64,000 nucleotides of DNA, from positions 26,722,001 to 26,786,000 of the forward strand of contig OZ316891.1 in NCBI GenBank assembly GCA_973895155.1, given 5' to 3'. Both the position numbers and the translations under genes were made by a program. The notes under the pieces were generated by a model. The model worked only from the letters and a program-made list of their open reading frames with translations. It was not told the origin of the DNA and did no database searches. Source of the stretch: Marsupella aquatica. Lineage: Eukaryota; Marchantiophyta. Positions 23,434 through 34,030 of the stretch are shown piece by piece (within the stretch, counting starts at the first letter, position 1; each line of letters begins with the position of its first letter).

Positions 23434-26400
23434 CCGGTGCTTGTGGTAGTGGGCACCGATACAATTTTCCTAGCGCGGCACAAGTTTGTGGATTATCCTC
23501 TACTTCTGGGAGTACTGGAGCCAACCCTGAATCATGTTCCTCTCACAAACTGGATGAAAGCTGGGTACATGATGGTGGATATACATCTCACAGGAGTTTC
23601 ACAGCATCCAAACCTACCCGAGGTTCATATGTAGGATCATTTCATTGTCAATACACATGATGATCTCCCCCAGTATCTGGGTGATTTCAAAGGTCAGGTT
23701 TAGGAAACCAGAGTGCCAGTCTGATAAGCTTAGCATAAATTATGTCTTTCTTCATCAGCTTGGTCAGCTACATTTGTAGTGGACAACCAAGTCAAGTTGT
23801 CTGTCTGGATGAGTTGGTGTTCGTTGAAACCTGGCAAGAGTTTCAACTTATAAATGTATTGCGCCATATGTACAGTAGACAGTAGCTACTAACCTGGGCG
23901 TTTCTAATTCCAGAAGTAGTTCCCAACCAGCGGGACCACTTTCATGGTCATTGTCGGCTTAATTGGGTTTTGGAGCTTTGATGTCTTGGTCAATACCGTC
24001 CCTTAGGCTGGCAACAGAGCATTGGCGAACCGCTGATCACAAAGGGAGAAATCCTACATTGATGCGAGGCACAAGAGCCCATGCTCATAACCAATTTTCC
24101 GTTGTAGGCTTTTCTCAAGTTCCAAGGGTTGTAAGATTTGGTGGGAAAACCACCTTGTTAACCCGTGTGATAGTTGCCTTCAGGCTATATTGCTTTGGCC
24201 AATCTCAGGATAAGTCCTCTCGTGCTTTTCTGTGTATGTGTTTTCTAGTGTTCCCAGACATTTCTCTCAAAATTATGAATTGTGGCCCCTGTGTTTCTGT
24301 ACAAGTGCCCGGACACTTCCACTGGTATACCTGCTTGTGTGCATCTTGGTGTTGAATCAAGATCCGTGGACAAAGAATCAAGGGACTCGCCGCTGAAATT
24401 CTGTGAAAAGGATAGATTTAACTTGGTCACTGAATACTAAAGACATCAGAAATCTTGCAACTGTTTGTTTGAGAAATGCCTCAGCTGGTTGTAGAACCTC
24501 GTACCGAAGGTCATGCGGTTTGGATTTTCAAAGTATCCAACAAAATACACCTATGTCAACTAGTTGTACTTAGCGAAGTGGTCTACGATTTCATGTCTGC
24601 AGTGCAGGAGGTCCCCAATCAAGTCCAGCACACCGGACGTCCCGCTAGTATGACACGCACTATATTTACATGCAAGTTATGAGTGTCAAATAACCAAAGC
24701 TCAATTTCTAGATCACGTTTTCTATAATGATTTCAGAAATGTGAGTACTGTGTTTCCAATGTACATGCCATCTGGGGTTAGGTGTCGACATGGAAAGGAA
24801 AGGACCCAGTGGAGAGCAACCTTGTGTCCTGTCGTGGGATGGATATAGCATGTTCATCCTCGAAGTTCTTACTTTCGTCTTGCCCAATCAAATTAGAATT
24901 TATGCATTTTTCTGTGAGTTTATGGCAAAACGGATATTTTGCTAAAATCGCTATACTTGGGCATTCTTGGTTGTCGGCCGAGGGGGGAGGTTTGGGATTC
25001 GGATGGATAAGTGAGGAGGGCCACTTATATTAAGTGGAGTTGTGAGTTGCGTCTTGCTCTAGAGTCGTCAGGTCTTAACCTCATTTTCTCACAACCCAGC
25101 CTAATTCTCTAGCTAACGCCTTGTAAAACTAGGAGAACTTTGGTCCGCTTATTGTGAGCTTCCGAAAGTACTGCTCTTACCCCCGCTCTTACCTTGACCG
25201 ATTCCCTGTCAGAGTACGAGGGACATGCGTGCTCACAGTAATTAATCGACGTCCAGATAAGCTTTTGTTGGCCTGATACGAATTGATAGTAAAATACAGT
25301 AGCAATGCCCTAAATCTGCTTAACGTCATGGGAGACTTGAGTACTAAATGCAGTGTTGCAAAGCGAATTTGAGGAAGTCTGAAGTTAGAGAGGAGTCTTG
25401 GTGCCTTAGAAACCTGCATTGGCGCCCTCGCCATAGCTTGAGGCTTCGATCAAGCAGTGTGTAAAAGAGGACTGCATATTTGCATAAATCACTCAACCAT
25501 AATTGATCCAAAGGGGTGACTCAGCTCGATGATTGGTGTTTATTGTCTTCGAAGTACACGAACTGCATCAGTTTCTTTTGGGCGCAAAGACTTCAACTCG
25601 ACCAAGACTGTCTGAAAGTAAACAGTCATAGACCAAAAGAATTGATGAGAGGACGGAATGAACGAGCTTTCGCAAAAAATAATCAACCTCAATTCTTTGT
25701 TTCCTGAGTCCTTTTTCCTGGTCTAGTATGGAACCTCATCCCTCAGTGAACCAGCCATTTTTTTCTTGTTTTTAAACATCAGCCAAGGTGTCTACGGGGA
25801 TGTCTACTATTTAACCCTACATATAAGCACAGGTCCGGTTATGGAGTATTTTCTTTCAATTGTTATACATTACTTTGTCCTAGTTAACATTCCCCTATAC
25901 TGCATTAGATGGAGGCAAATGGTCAGACTTTTTAAATTTCAGTCTGAATATCATTAGCCTGTGTTTTTGGTAAGTGATTGGGCTGATTTTGCCCACAAAA
26001 AAATGGCTGGGCTCAACTAAGGAAATAGTGCCCATCAGTCTGTCGAGAACTTTGCCAAAGGTTTTAAGACATCGCAAAGTCTTCGATGAAAACATATCGA
26101 CAGTGGCCATTTAAGTAGTATTAGCCTCCTTGTAAGCATTAAAGCACAAATAATGACAAGGTGCACAAACTAGTTTCTTTCATCTTCTTTAAGCAAAAGC
26201 AAAAATGCGCCATTGTATGCAATTCTTGTTAGATGAAGAAGCTTAGGGGGAAAGGATTGTCCAGTCAAAAAGAAAGCTTGTGTTTGGTCTAGCCATTGAG
26301 CTCTTCTTTTTGCAAAGGTTGCAAATTCACCTTAAATAGTGTGATCAAGTGTTTGATGTACGGAGAAGACTCCTATACCCAGCACTGAGAAGTTTCTCGA

Positions 26401-26779
26401 ATTGCAGTTATGATGTTGTGCAAATACATATAAGTGCAATATAAACCTTCATCCAAAGGGCTTGCACTTACAGAGATTAGACCTGAGAGAAAGATCAGAT
26501 AGCACCAACCAAAATATAAGAAAAACATTGTATGAACTGCATAGTACACCAATCCAAGACCAGCACAAAGCCATCTAGGTAGAGACTAAATTTTCAAGGT
26601 GCATTAGTGCCTGCTACAAGATATCTAAGATGGATGGCTAATGCTTAGGCCTGCTCAAATGTTGCTACAATCGGTTGACAGAATGAACTGATTCATCTTG
26701 CTCATTTGACTTGTAAGTTTGCAATCCATTGACGGAATGAATTGAATTGATCCGTTGACAGAAATGACCTGATTCATCT
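23434..26779. other. Phytochrome 3' untranslated region and gene-free intergenic DNA
   Basis: The first few hundred bases should hold the phytochrome 3' UTR, though no polyadenylation site can be fixed. Short frames at 23963-24355 and 25516-25957 have no recognisable domains and are not called. Near 26650-26779, just before the Copia element, GAATGAACTGATTCATC-type phrases are repeated in degenerate form. Confidence 0.45.
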
Positions 26780-27123
26780 TGTTAGATATTGCTCTAGTCT
26801 TGTGACTCATGAGCTAACTATAGTTAAGCTAACTCGGGTTAGGACTTAGCTAATGTTAACGGTAGTGCTGTTGTGCATATAGCCAGGGCTGATGCCAGAC
26901 CTTGGTGGAACAAAGGCTCATTGTTATGGAGCTAGTTGAGAGATAGGAAGAGTTTGTGCTGTGGATGCTTGGTATGGCCGGTCGGCCTAGAGTGCAGTAA
27001 AGCTCTTGTATGTTCCCGTGGACGTAGCCTCATGTGGAGGTGAACCACGTATCTCTCTGTGTCGACTATTGTGCGTTGGATGGTTCATGGGCTTGCCGTT
27101 ACGAATGTCGTCTATGCTCAACA
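26780..27123 (+). repeat. 5' long terminal repeat of the Copia element
   Basis: 344 bp from TGTTAGATATTG to GCTCAACA. Compared with the 3' LTR it differs at four sites, each G in one copy and A in the other. It should contain promoter and polyadenylation signals, but no clear TATA box was assigned. Confidence 0.95.
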
Positions 27124-27125
27124 AG

Positions 27126-27137
27126 TGGTATCAGAGC
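27126..27137 (+). promoter_or_regulatory. Primer-binding site, initiator-tRNA-Met type
   Basis: TGGTATCAGAGC begins three bases after the 5' LTR (LTR end at 27123). It is the standard plant Copia primer-binding sequence complementary to the 3' end of tRNA-iMet, and primes minus-strand DNA synthesis. Confidence 0.9.
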
Positions 27138-28677
27138 ATGCCTGGGAGGTGACGAGGTTTTTTCGTGACGTGTTTTTCCAGCGTTCATTGTCGATGGCAC
27201 ATTCGGAGTTTCATCGCATGAAACTTGAATGTGTGTGGCTGAGCGGATAGGTTAGTGAGAGGGCTTTCTAACGGTGGTTAGAACTCGTTGATCGGTATCC
27301 GTGGTGCGGAGGAATCAAAGTCTGCGTCGTTCAAGGTTTATTCGTGTTCGACGGGATTTCGGGGGAGAGACCAGAATTCGCGTTTTTCAACAGTGTGAGC
27401 TGTGCTGTGCGGTGCGGGAGGCGTCGCATGTTGTAGCTCAAGTTGAAGGTTGAAGCAAGCTGATCGTTTCGGTAATTGATTTGTTGCCGAGTTGTTACCG
27501 AGTGCAACGTGACGAGTGACGGAGGCGTTCAGGTTTTTTCACAAGCTATGGAGCTTGTTCTCATCTGAACCGGGTTTCTCTTCGTGACGTCCGACTCGGT
27601 GGAAGCAACGCGAAGTGCTACGGCTCAACGGTTTGATCGCAGCGAAGCGGTCGTTTTGAGTCCGGGATTGGCACTTGACACGGAGTGAGTGTGACGCAGT
27701 GGAAATTTTTTTCTCTGCTGGAGCTGCAGACTGTGCTGGTGCAATTCGGCAACATTTCCCGTCGGCGGCGTTCACTTTACTCGTGAGAAGCAGCGGCGTT
27801 CAAGGTGTGTAAACGGCTTTTTTGTTTTAAAGTCAAATCTTGGCTTAGGTTAGGGCCACTTTTGGTGTGTATACACACCCTCCCGGCCCTTGGTCCCCCA
27901 TCCTTTCCCCTTGTACGCCTGACCCCCACCCCCCCGTACCTTGTTTTCCCCTCATCCATCAGCCGCGGCGACGAGCTGCGCCACACCGGCCGGCGCTTTT
28001 TGTGCGCTCGTACGCCCTCCGCCATACTGTGTCGGTCGCTACCGCGGCACCGCCCTGTCATCGTATGCCCAGCCCTTTGCGGCTGTACCCTCGTCCCGCC
28101 CCGATGCCGGCCATATGCCCTTCGTACCCCCGGCCCTTTACGGGGTATTTTAGGCGTTAAGGGGCTTAAGCACCCCCTTTAGTGCCCATTTTTAGCCTTT
28201 TTTCCCTCTCATTAGTTTGTCCCATGTGCCGGGACCTGCCGCCCTCCGTTTTAACCGCTTGGACAGGGGGAACTACCCCCTGTGAGACCTGCTGTACTGT
28301 GCGGGAATATTCCCAAAAAACAGAGAGCTGTTTTTTGGTCGTCCGACAAAGATTCTGTCCGCCGAACGGTAACTTTTTTGGTTCTTTTTTGGCGAGGACG
28401 TTGCCACTAGAGTTAGCAACGCGGCGCACCGATCACATTGCAATTCCAATGACGGGTTGTACTGGGTATTTTGGTTATTCTCCGAGGTGGTCAAAACGGG
28501 GGAGTTTCCCAAGGTTTTACCCACCCCAACCAAAATTTGAATAACTTTTCCGTCGAATTTTGATTTTGATTTTGGCTTTCAGTATTGGACTCCTAGCTTC
28601 GTGGGCTACGCGGCGGTGTTGAGTTTTGAGTTTTATGAGAAGTTTTGAAAAAAGACGTTTTTTCGTGATTGTTTCAT

Positions 28678-29733
28678 ATGAGTGACTCGGAGGATACTAG
28701 AAGAATTGGCATCGGTGGAGCTTTAGGATCGCGACGGTCAGACGGAGAGTCTGAGGAGGAGCTGCTACCATTTGAGGAAGAACTAGTGACACCGGTACGA
28801 TCACCGGTGCGGCGTGCAGTGGAGGAAGTTGTGTTACTACCAGAGCTGTCGGTAGTAGGGAAGAAGAGGGAGATGGCTAGATTTGGAGGAGTAAAGTTTG
28901 AGGTGGAGAAGTACGATGGTCGTACTGACTACTTGCTGTGGGAGAAGCAAGTGAAGGGTGTTCTATGGGCCATGGGCTTAGCTCATCTGCTCTCTTCGCG
29001 AGAGCAGTATGATGGAGAGGAGGAGATTTCTTTGAGACAATGGAGACAGGAGCAGGTGATTGCTGTCAATGCAATGATGCTATATCTCAAGCCGCACATC
29101 ATCAGGCAGCTGGATGATTATGCGGATTGCGCGTCACTATTCAAGGCTCTAAGAGAGAAGTACTACCGGAAAGATGCGTCAGACCGGCTGTACAAGAAGT
29201 CTCTCTTGATGAGCCTCAGGCTCAAGGAAGGGAGCAAGATGCAGGATCACCTGGATGAGTTTGATAGTCTAGCGGTTGATCTGTCAAACCTGGGAAAAGG
29301 AGTTGAAGATGAGGATAAGGCCTTGCTTCTGCTAAGCTCCTTACCGTCGTCTTATCAGGGCTTGAAACATGTGCTCTTGTACAGAGATCTGAAGTCCATT
29401 TCGTATAATGAGGTGGTGAGCTCTTTACTGTCTGATGATGCTCAGAAGAAGCTGGGTCAATCACAGACAGCATCTTCTTCTGGCACTACGCTCAATGTGA
29501 ACAGGGGAAGAGCAACGCAGCGCATGAATGGGCAGAACAGGTTTAGATCTACATCACGGGGGAGATCTAAATCCAGAGGAAAATTGCAAGAGAGGAAGCC
29601 TCTTGCATGTTGGAATTGTGGCAAGCCAGGCCACATGAAAAGGGATTGTCGAGTAAAGGTCCCTACTGCCTCTGCTAACGTAGCATCGAGCTCGCATGAG
29701 GTAGATTTACTCGATGATGATGACATATTGTGA
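28678..29733 (+). CDS. gag: Copia Gag polyprotein
   Basis: Gag forms the cytoplasmic virus-like particle that packages the element RNA. From ATG at 28678 the frame encodes 351 residues. After an acidic N-terminal stretch the family's UBN2/DUF4219-like capsid region follows (about residues 65-240, including WEKQVKGVLWAMGL, and YYRKDASDRLYKKSLLMSL). An Arg/Ser-rich linker precedes a CCHC zinc knuckle, CWNCGKPGHMKRDC at 29608-29649. The frame ends at a TGA (29731-29733) after an acidic tail, DDDDIL. Pol continues in the same frame directly after this stop, with no other stop between them. In most plant Copia elements the two are one continuous frame, so this stop is likely a point mutation, although programmed readthrough is conceivable. 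Confidence 0.9.
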   Translation: MSDSEDTRRIGIGGALGSRRSDGESEEELLPFEEELVTPVRSPVRRAVEEVVLLPELSVVGKKREMARFGGVKFEVEKYDGRTDYLLWEKQVKGVLWAMGLAHLLSSREQYDGEEEISLRQWRQEQVIAVNAMMLYLKPHIIRQLDDYADCASLFKALREKYYRKDASDRLYKKSLLMSLRLKEGSKMQDHLDEFDSLAVDLSNLGKGVEDEDKALLLLSSLPSSYQGLKHVLLYRDLKSISYNEVVSSLLSDDAQKKLGQSQTASSSGTTLNVNRGRATQRMNGQNRFRSTSRGRSKSRGKLQERKPLACWNCGKPGHMKRDCRVKVPTASANVASSSHEVDLLDDDDIL

Positions 29734-32700
29734 TGTCAAGGTTATGCTCTCAACGTAGTGTCAAATCCAGGTAGTGATGATTGGATTCTAGATAGTGCAT
29801 GTACTTTTCACATTTGCTCTAGAAGAGATTGTTTTAGTTCTTACACGATTTCCAACGGGTCAGTGTTGATGGGAAATGGAATCCCATGTCAAGTTGTTGG
29901 ACTTGGATCTGTAAGATTTCAGATGTTTGATGGTGTTGTGAGAACATTGAGGAATGTAAGACATATTCCCAGCATGATGAAAAATCTCATTTCACTTGGA
30001 GTTTTAGAGGCAAATGACCATCATTGGAGTTCTGCTAATGGTGTCCTTCAGGTTTCAACTGGTACTAAAGTTGTATTGAAGAGAAAGAGACATTGCAATC
30101 TATACGTTATGGAGGGCAATGTAGTCTATGATGAAGCCAATGTAACCTTATCTCATGAGGAGACGGCCCGGCTGTGGCACTTCTGTTTGGGCCACATGAG
30201 TGAAAAAGGTTTGGTTATTCTTCAGAAGAAAGGATTACTTTCTAATTTGCAATCTTGTAAGTTGGAATTTTGTGAGCACTGTGTGCTAGGGAAGCAGCAC
30301 AGGAAACCCTTCGGAGTTGGAACTCACACCAGCAAGGAGGTACTTGAGTATGTACATAGTGATGTGTGGGGTCCCGCCCCTACTCCCTCACATTCTGGAC
30401 GGTTATACTATGTCACGTTCATTGACGATTACTCAAGGTATGTGTGGATATACTTTTTACACAATAAGTTTGATGTTTTTGCCACTTTTAAGGAGTGGAA
30501 AGCCCAAGTTGAAAATCAGACTGGTAATAAGGTGAGATATCTTCGATCGAATAACGGCGGTGAATACAGTTCTGGTGAATTTGGAACGTATTGTAAGGAG
30601 CAGGGGATTACCCGCCATCTCACAACAAGTTATACTCCTCAGCAGAATGGTGTTTCTGAGAGACTCAACCGAACACTATTGGACCGCTCGAGGAGTATAT
30701 TGAGTCAATCATGCTTACCACATGAGTTTTGGGCTGAAGTTGCCAACACTGCAGCTTATTTGGTAAATTTTTCTCCATTCAATTCTATTGGATTCAAGAC
30801 GCCATTTGAAATGAGGTACGGGCGACCAGCAGATTACTCACATCTGAGGATTTTTGGATGTGATGCTTATGTGCTTACACCTTCCCAGCTTCGATCCAAG
30901 CTGGAGTCCAAGTTGAAGAAGTGCATTTTCCTTGGCTATCAGAAAGGTGTTAAGGGTTATAGGTTATGGGATCCAGTAACCTGTAAACTAATTGTCAGTA
31001 GAGATGTGTCCTTTAATGAATCCAGATCATCAAAGGAGGGGGAGAGTTCTCAGGACTCCCATACTGACAAGGGGAAATCTCCTGTCCCGGACCGGGTTGA
31101 GGGGGAGATTAGTCATGATGCAGTTCATGACAGGAGAGATGGAGAAGCTTCGGGCTTGGAGCTGGTTCCTGTGATGGAACAAGAGGAGCAGATTGTTGCT
31201 GGGGTACCTCAAATTCAACCAGCAACAGCAGTAGATCAGCCTGAGTCATCTACTAGAAGAACTTCCAGTCGTTCTACTAGAGCTCCTACCAGGTATGGTC
31301 AATGGGCAGACTCATCTAAGCTAGATGATATTGACATTGCACCTGATGAAGATGATATGGCTTTGATCTTGGAAGAAGGAGAGCCTTCTTCGTATAGTGA
31401 GGCTTGTGCTTTAGAGCAGAAGCATGAGTGGAATGCAGCAATGCAGAGGGAGTTGCAATCTTTGAGTGACAACAAGACATGGGAACTGGTGGAGCTTCCA
31501 AGAGGTCAGCAAGTGGTGGACAGCAAGTGGATTTACAAGTTGAAGGACAGTCCTTCAGAGGGTGGAGATAAGATCTACAAGGCACGGCTTGTTGCCAAGG
31601 GATTCACTCAGGAGAAAGGAGTGGATTACAATGAGGTCTTTTCACCGGTAGCTAAGTATTCCACAATTCGGATCTTGTGTCAGCTTGTTGTGTTTTTTGG
31701 TCTGGTGATGGATCAGATGGATGTTGTTACAGCTTTTCTCTATGGCAACTTGGAAGAGATGATCTTCATGAGACAACCACTAGGCTTTATGAAGAAGGGC
31801 CAAGAGAACTTAGTTTGCAGATTGCTCAAGTCCTTGTATGGATTGAAGCAGTCTCCCAGACAGTGGAACAAGCGGTTTGATGATTTCATGCTTGCTCAAG
31901 GTTTTACAAGGATGGTGTATGATCCTTGTGTGTATACGAAATCAGTCAAGAATGATGTATTCGGTTTCATCATTCTGGTGATCTATGTGGATGACATGCT
32001 GATTGTGGCTAAAGATCAATCTGAGGTTGACAGTCTCAAGGCGAAATTGAGTGCTGAATTCAGGATGAAGGATCTTGGTAAGTCCAAGAGGATCTTAGGG
32101 ATGGAGATTTTTAGGAACTCTGAGACTGGACAGTTGTGCTTGAGTCAAGGCCAATATGCGAGGAAAGTACTTGCACGATTCAACATGGAGAACTGTAAGC
32201 CAGTGAGTATTCCTTTAGCTTCACATTTCAAGTTATCATTGGCTTTCTCTCCTACGGATGCTGTGGAGAAAGGTCTGATGGCTAAGATTCCTTATGAGAA
32301 GGCAGTAGGCAGTCTGATGTATTTGATGACTTGTACTAGGCCTGACTTGGCCCTAGCGATGGGCAAGGTCAGAAGATTCATGTCAAATCCAGGGAAGATA
32401 CATTGGAAAGCTGTGAAGTGGATTCTCAGGTATCTCAAGGGTACACAGGACTATGGATTACTATTTGATAACAGATCAGATAGAACATTAGTTGGCTATG
32501 TAGATTCTGACTATGGAGGCTGTCTGGATACAAGGAGGTCTACAACTGGGTTTGTTTACACTCTTGGAGGAGGATGTATCTGTTGGAAATCTACCTTGCA
32601 GAAGTGCATATCTCAGTCTACTACAGAAGCAGAGTATGTTGCAGCAGCAGAAGTAGCAAAGGAAACAATTTGGTTGGATAAGTTGATCGCGGAGATGGGT

Positions 32701-32952
32701 TTAGAGCATGGAAAAATGACTCTAAACTGTGATAGTCAGAGTGCTCTTCACTTGGCTGCTAACCAGGTGATGGATAGCAGGGTGAAGCACATTGATATCA
32801 GGTACCATTTTATCAGGCAAGCAGTGTCTGATAAAACTTTTGAGCTAGTCAAGATTGATGGAAAGCTCAATCCCGCTGATGCCTTTACCAAAGTGATTCC
32901 TTTGGAGAGTTTCTCAAGACACCGTGCTACTTTGCAGGTTTTGCAGTTGTAG
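29734..32952 (+). CDS. pol: Copia Pol: protease, integrase, reverse transcriptase, RNase H
   Basis: The frame follows the gag stop without shift and runs to TAG at 32950-32952. It has no ATG of its own near the start, so it depends on gag translation. Protease shows WILDSACTFHIC with its catalytic Asp at 29791. Integrase has the zinc-binding His/Cys set (LWHFCLGHM ... CEHC) and a core with SDVWGP and NGVSERLNR, but the expected RSDNGGE reads RSNNGGE: the second catalytic Asp is Asn (AAT, 30550-30552). A low-complexity linker follows. Reverse transcriptase has the active-site YVDD at 31984-31995, and RNase H the GYVDSDYGG and TEAEYVA motifs. No frameshift or other stop was seen across 1064 codons from 29758. 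The integrase substitution should abolish strand transfer, while the reverse transcriptase looks intact. Confidence 0.92.
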   Translation, partial: CQGYALNVVSNPGSDDWILDSACTFHICSRRDCFSSYTISNGSVLMGNGIPCQVVGLGSVRFQMFDGVVRTLRNVRHIPSMMKNLISLGVLEANDHHWSSANGVLQVSTGTKVVLKRKRHCNLYVMEGNVVYDEANVTLSHEETARLWHFCLGHMSEKGLVILQKKGLLSNLQSCKLEFCEHCVLGKQHRKPFGVGTHTSKEVLEYVHSDVWGPAPTPSHSGRLYYVTFIDDYSRYVWIYFLHNKFDVFATFKEWKAQVENQTGNKVRYLRSNNGGEYSSGEFGTYCKEQGITRHLTTSYTPQQNGVSERLNRTLLDRSRSILSQSCLPHEFWAEVANTAAYLVNFSPFNSIGFKTPFEMRYGRPADYSHLRIFGCDAYVLTPSQLRSKLESKLKKCIFLGYQKGVKGYRLWDPVTCKLIVSRDVSFNESRSSKEGESSQDSHTDKGKSPVPDRVEGEISHDAVHDRRDGEASGLELVPVMEQEEQIVAGVPQIQPATAVDQPESSTRRTSSRSTRAPTRYGQWADSSKLDDIDIAPDEDDMALILEEGEPSSYSEACALEQKHEWNAAMQRELQSLSDNKTWELVELPRGQQVVDSKWIYKLKDSPSEGGDKIYKARLVAKGFTQEKGVDYNEVFSPVAKYSTIRILCQLVVFFGLVMDQMDVVTAFLYGNLEEMIFMRQPLGFMKKGQENLVCRLLKSLYGLKQSPRQWNKRFDDFMLAQGFTRMVYDPCVYTKSVKNDVFGFIILVIYVDDMLIVAKDQSEVDSLKAKLSAEFRMKDLGKSKRILGMEIFRNSETGQLCLSQGQYARKVLARFNMENCKPVSIPLASHFKLSLAFSPTDAVEKGLMAKIPYEKAVGSLMYLMTCTRPDLALAMGKVRRFMSNPGKIHWKAVKWILRYLKGTQDYGLLFDNRSDRTLVGYVDSDYGGCLDTRRSTTGFVYTLGGGCICWKSTLQKCISQSTTEAEYVAAAEVAKETIWLDKLIAEMGLEHGKMTLNCDSQSALHLAANQVMDSRVKHIDIRYHFIRQAVSDKTFELVKIDGKLNPADAFTKVIPLESFSRHRATLQVLQL

Positions 32953-33147
32953 TGCAAGTAGAGTTATTTAGCAATGTGTGACTATTTGTATGTGGATTAC
33001 TCATTCCTGTTAGGCTACGGCTTAGTTCTAATTAACCCTTAGTTAACCCTTGTGGTTTTTAGGGGGAGACCTGGTTTGGTGATTGTCTAGAACTTCCCGC
33101 TGAGGATTCCATATGGTAGCATTTAGTCCAGTCCCCAAGACAAGAAT

Positions 33148-33158
33148 CAAGGGGGAGT
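33148..33158 (+). promoter_or_regulatory. Polypurine tract
   Basis: CAAGGGGGAG lies directly before the 3' LTR (33160). It matches the purine-rich primer for plus-strand DNA synthesis in LTR retrotransposons. Confidence 0.75.
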
Positions 33159-33159
33159 T

Positions 33160-33503
33160 TGTTAGATATTGCTCTAGTCTTGTGACTCATGAGCTAACTA
33201 TAGTTAAGCTAACTCGGGTTAGGACTTAGCTAATGTTAGCGGTAGTGCTGTTGTGCATATAGCCAGGGCTGATGCCAGACCTTGGTGGAACAAAGGCTCA
33301 TTGTTATAGAGCTAGTTGAGAGATAGGAAGAGTTTGTGCTATGGATGCTTGGTATGGCCGGTCGGCCTAGAGTGCAGTAAAGCTCTTGTATGTTCCCGTG
33401 GACGTAGCCTCATGTGGAGGTGAACCACGTATCTCTCTGTGTCGACTATTGTGCGTTGGATGGTTCATGGGCTTGCCGTTACGAATGTCATCTATGCTCA
33501 ACA
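33160..33503 (+). repeat. 3' long terminal repeat of the Copia element
   Basis: 344 bp, the partner of the LTR at 26780-27123. It ends in CAACA and is followed by the target-site duplication CATCT at 33504-33508. Confidence 0.95.
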
Positions 33504-33508
33504 CATCT

Positions 33509-33851
33509 TACTCATATGACTTCTTGCAACCCTTTGATGGAAATGAATTGATTCATCCTACTCATATGAATCTTATTATAAAAATACCAAGTGAAGCTTA
33601 CTCTTAAGGGTCTAGGTCTAGAATGAAACCTCTAGACTATAATTCTCAAAAGTCCCAATGTAGACAAACTGATAATAAAATTCAATAAAGTCAAAATTTT
33701 AAATGAGGATGGAAAAAGCAACATTGACTCTAAATAAAGTTAAACTGTAATGAGAATGTACAAAAAAAAAGAATGGGGCAAAAAACCAACCAAAATAGCA
33801 TAAATATTTTATTGTGTGCAAATTTTTTCTTCATATATTAATGATATCCAT
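33509..33851. other. Gene-free AT-rich stretch
   Basis: Nothing beyond simple AT-rich sequence was recognised. Confidence 0.5.
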
Positions 33852-34030
33852 GATCATGGGGCTAGTGGTTGACAATAGACGAGTTCATGGAGCTAGATCA
33901 TGGGGCTAGTGGTTGACAATAGACGAGTTCATGGAGCTAGATCATGGGGCTAGTGTTTGACAATAGACGAGTTCATGGAGCTAGTGGTTGACAAGGAACG
34001 GATCATGGGGCTAGTGGTTGACGATATATG
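33852..34030. repeat. 44-bp tandem repeat, three full copies plus remnants
   Basis: Units beginning GATCATGGGGCTAGTGGTTG lie at 33852-33895, 33896-33939 and 33940-33983. Copies 1 and 2 are identical and copy 3 has one change. Partial units continue to about 34030. Confidence 0.85.

Larger units (their letters stand above)
26780..33503 (+). mobile_element. Full-length Ty1/Copia LTR retrotransposon
   Basis: The 6724-bp element has TG...CA 344-bp LTRs, a tRNA-iMet-type primer-binding site directly after the 5' LTR, gag, pol in the Copia order (protease, integrase, reverse transcriptase, RNase H), and a polypurine tract before the 3' LTR. The 5-bp duplication CATCT flanks it at 26775-26779 and 33504-33508. 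The two LTRs differ at only four positions, all A/G transitions, about 1.2 percent, so insertion was recent. Between the primer site and gag lies a 1.5-kb leader that is GC-rich around 27840-28140. Two lesions suggest the copy is not autonomous: an in-frame TGA between gag and pol and an Asn in place of a catalytic integrase Asp. Confidence 0.95.

Noticed and set aside
27805-28182. Proline-rich frames in the Copia leader
   Set aside because: They sit in the GC-rich untranslated leader, overlap in three frames and on both strands, and resemble no Gag or accessory protein.
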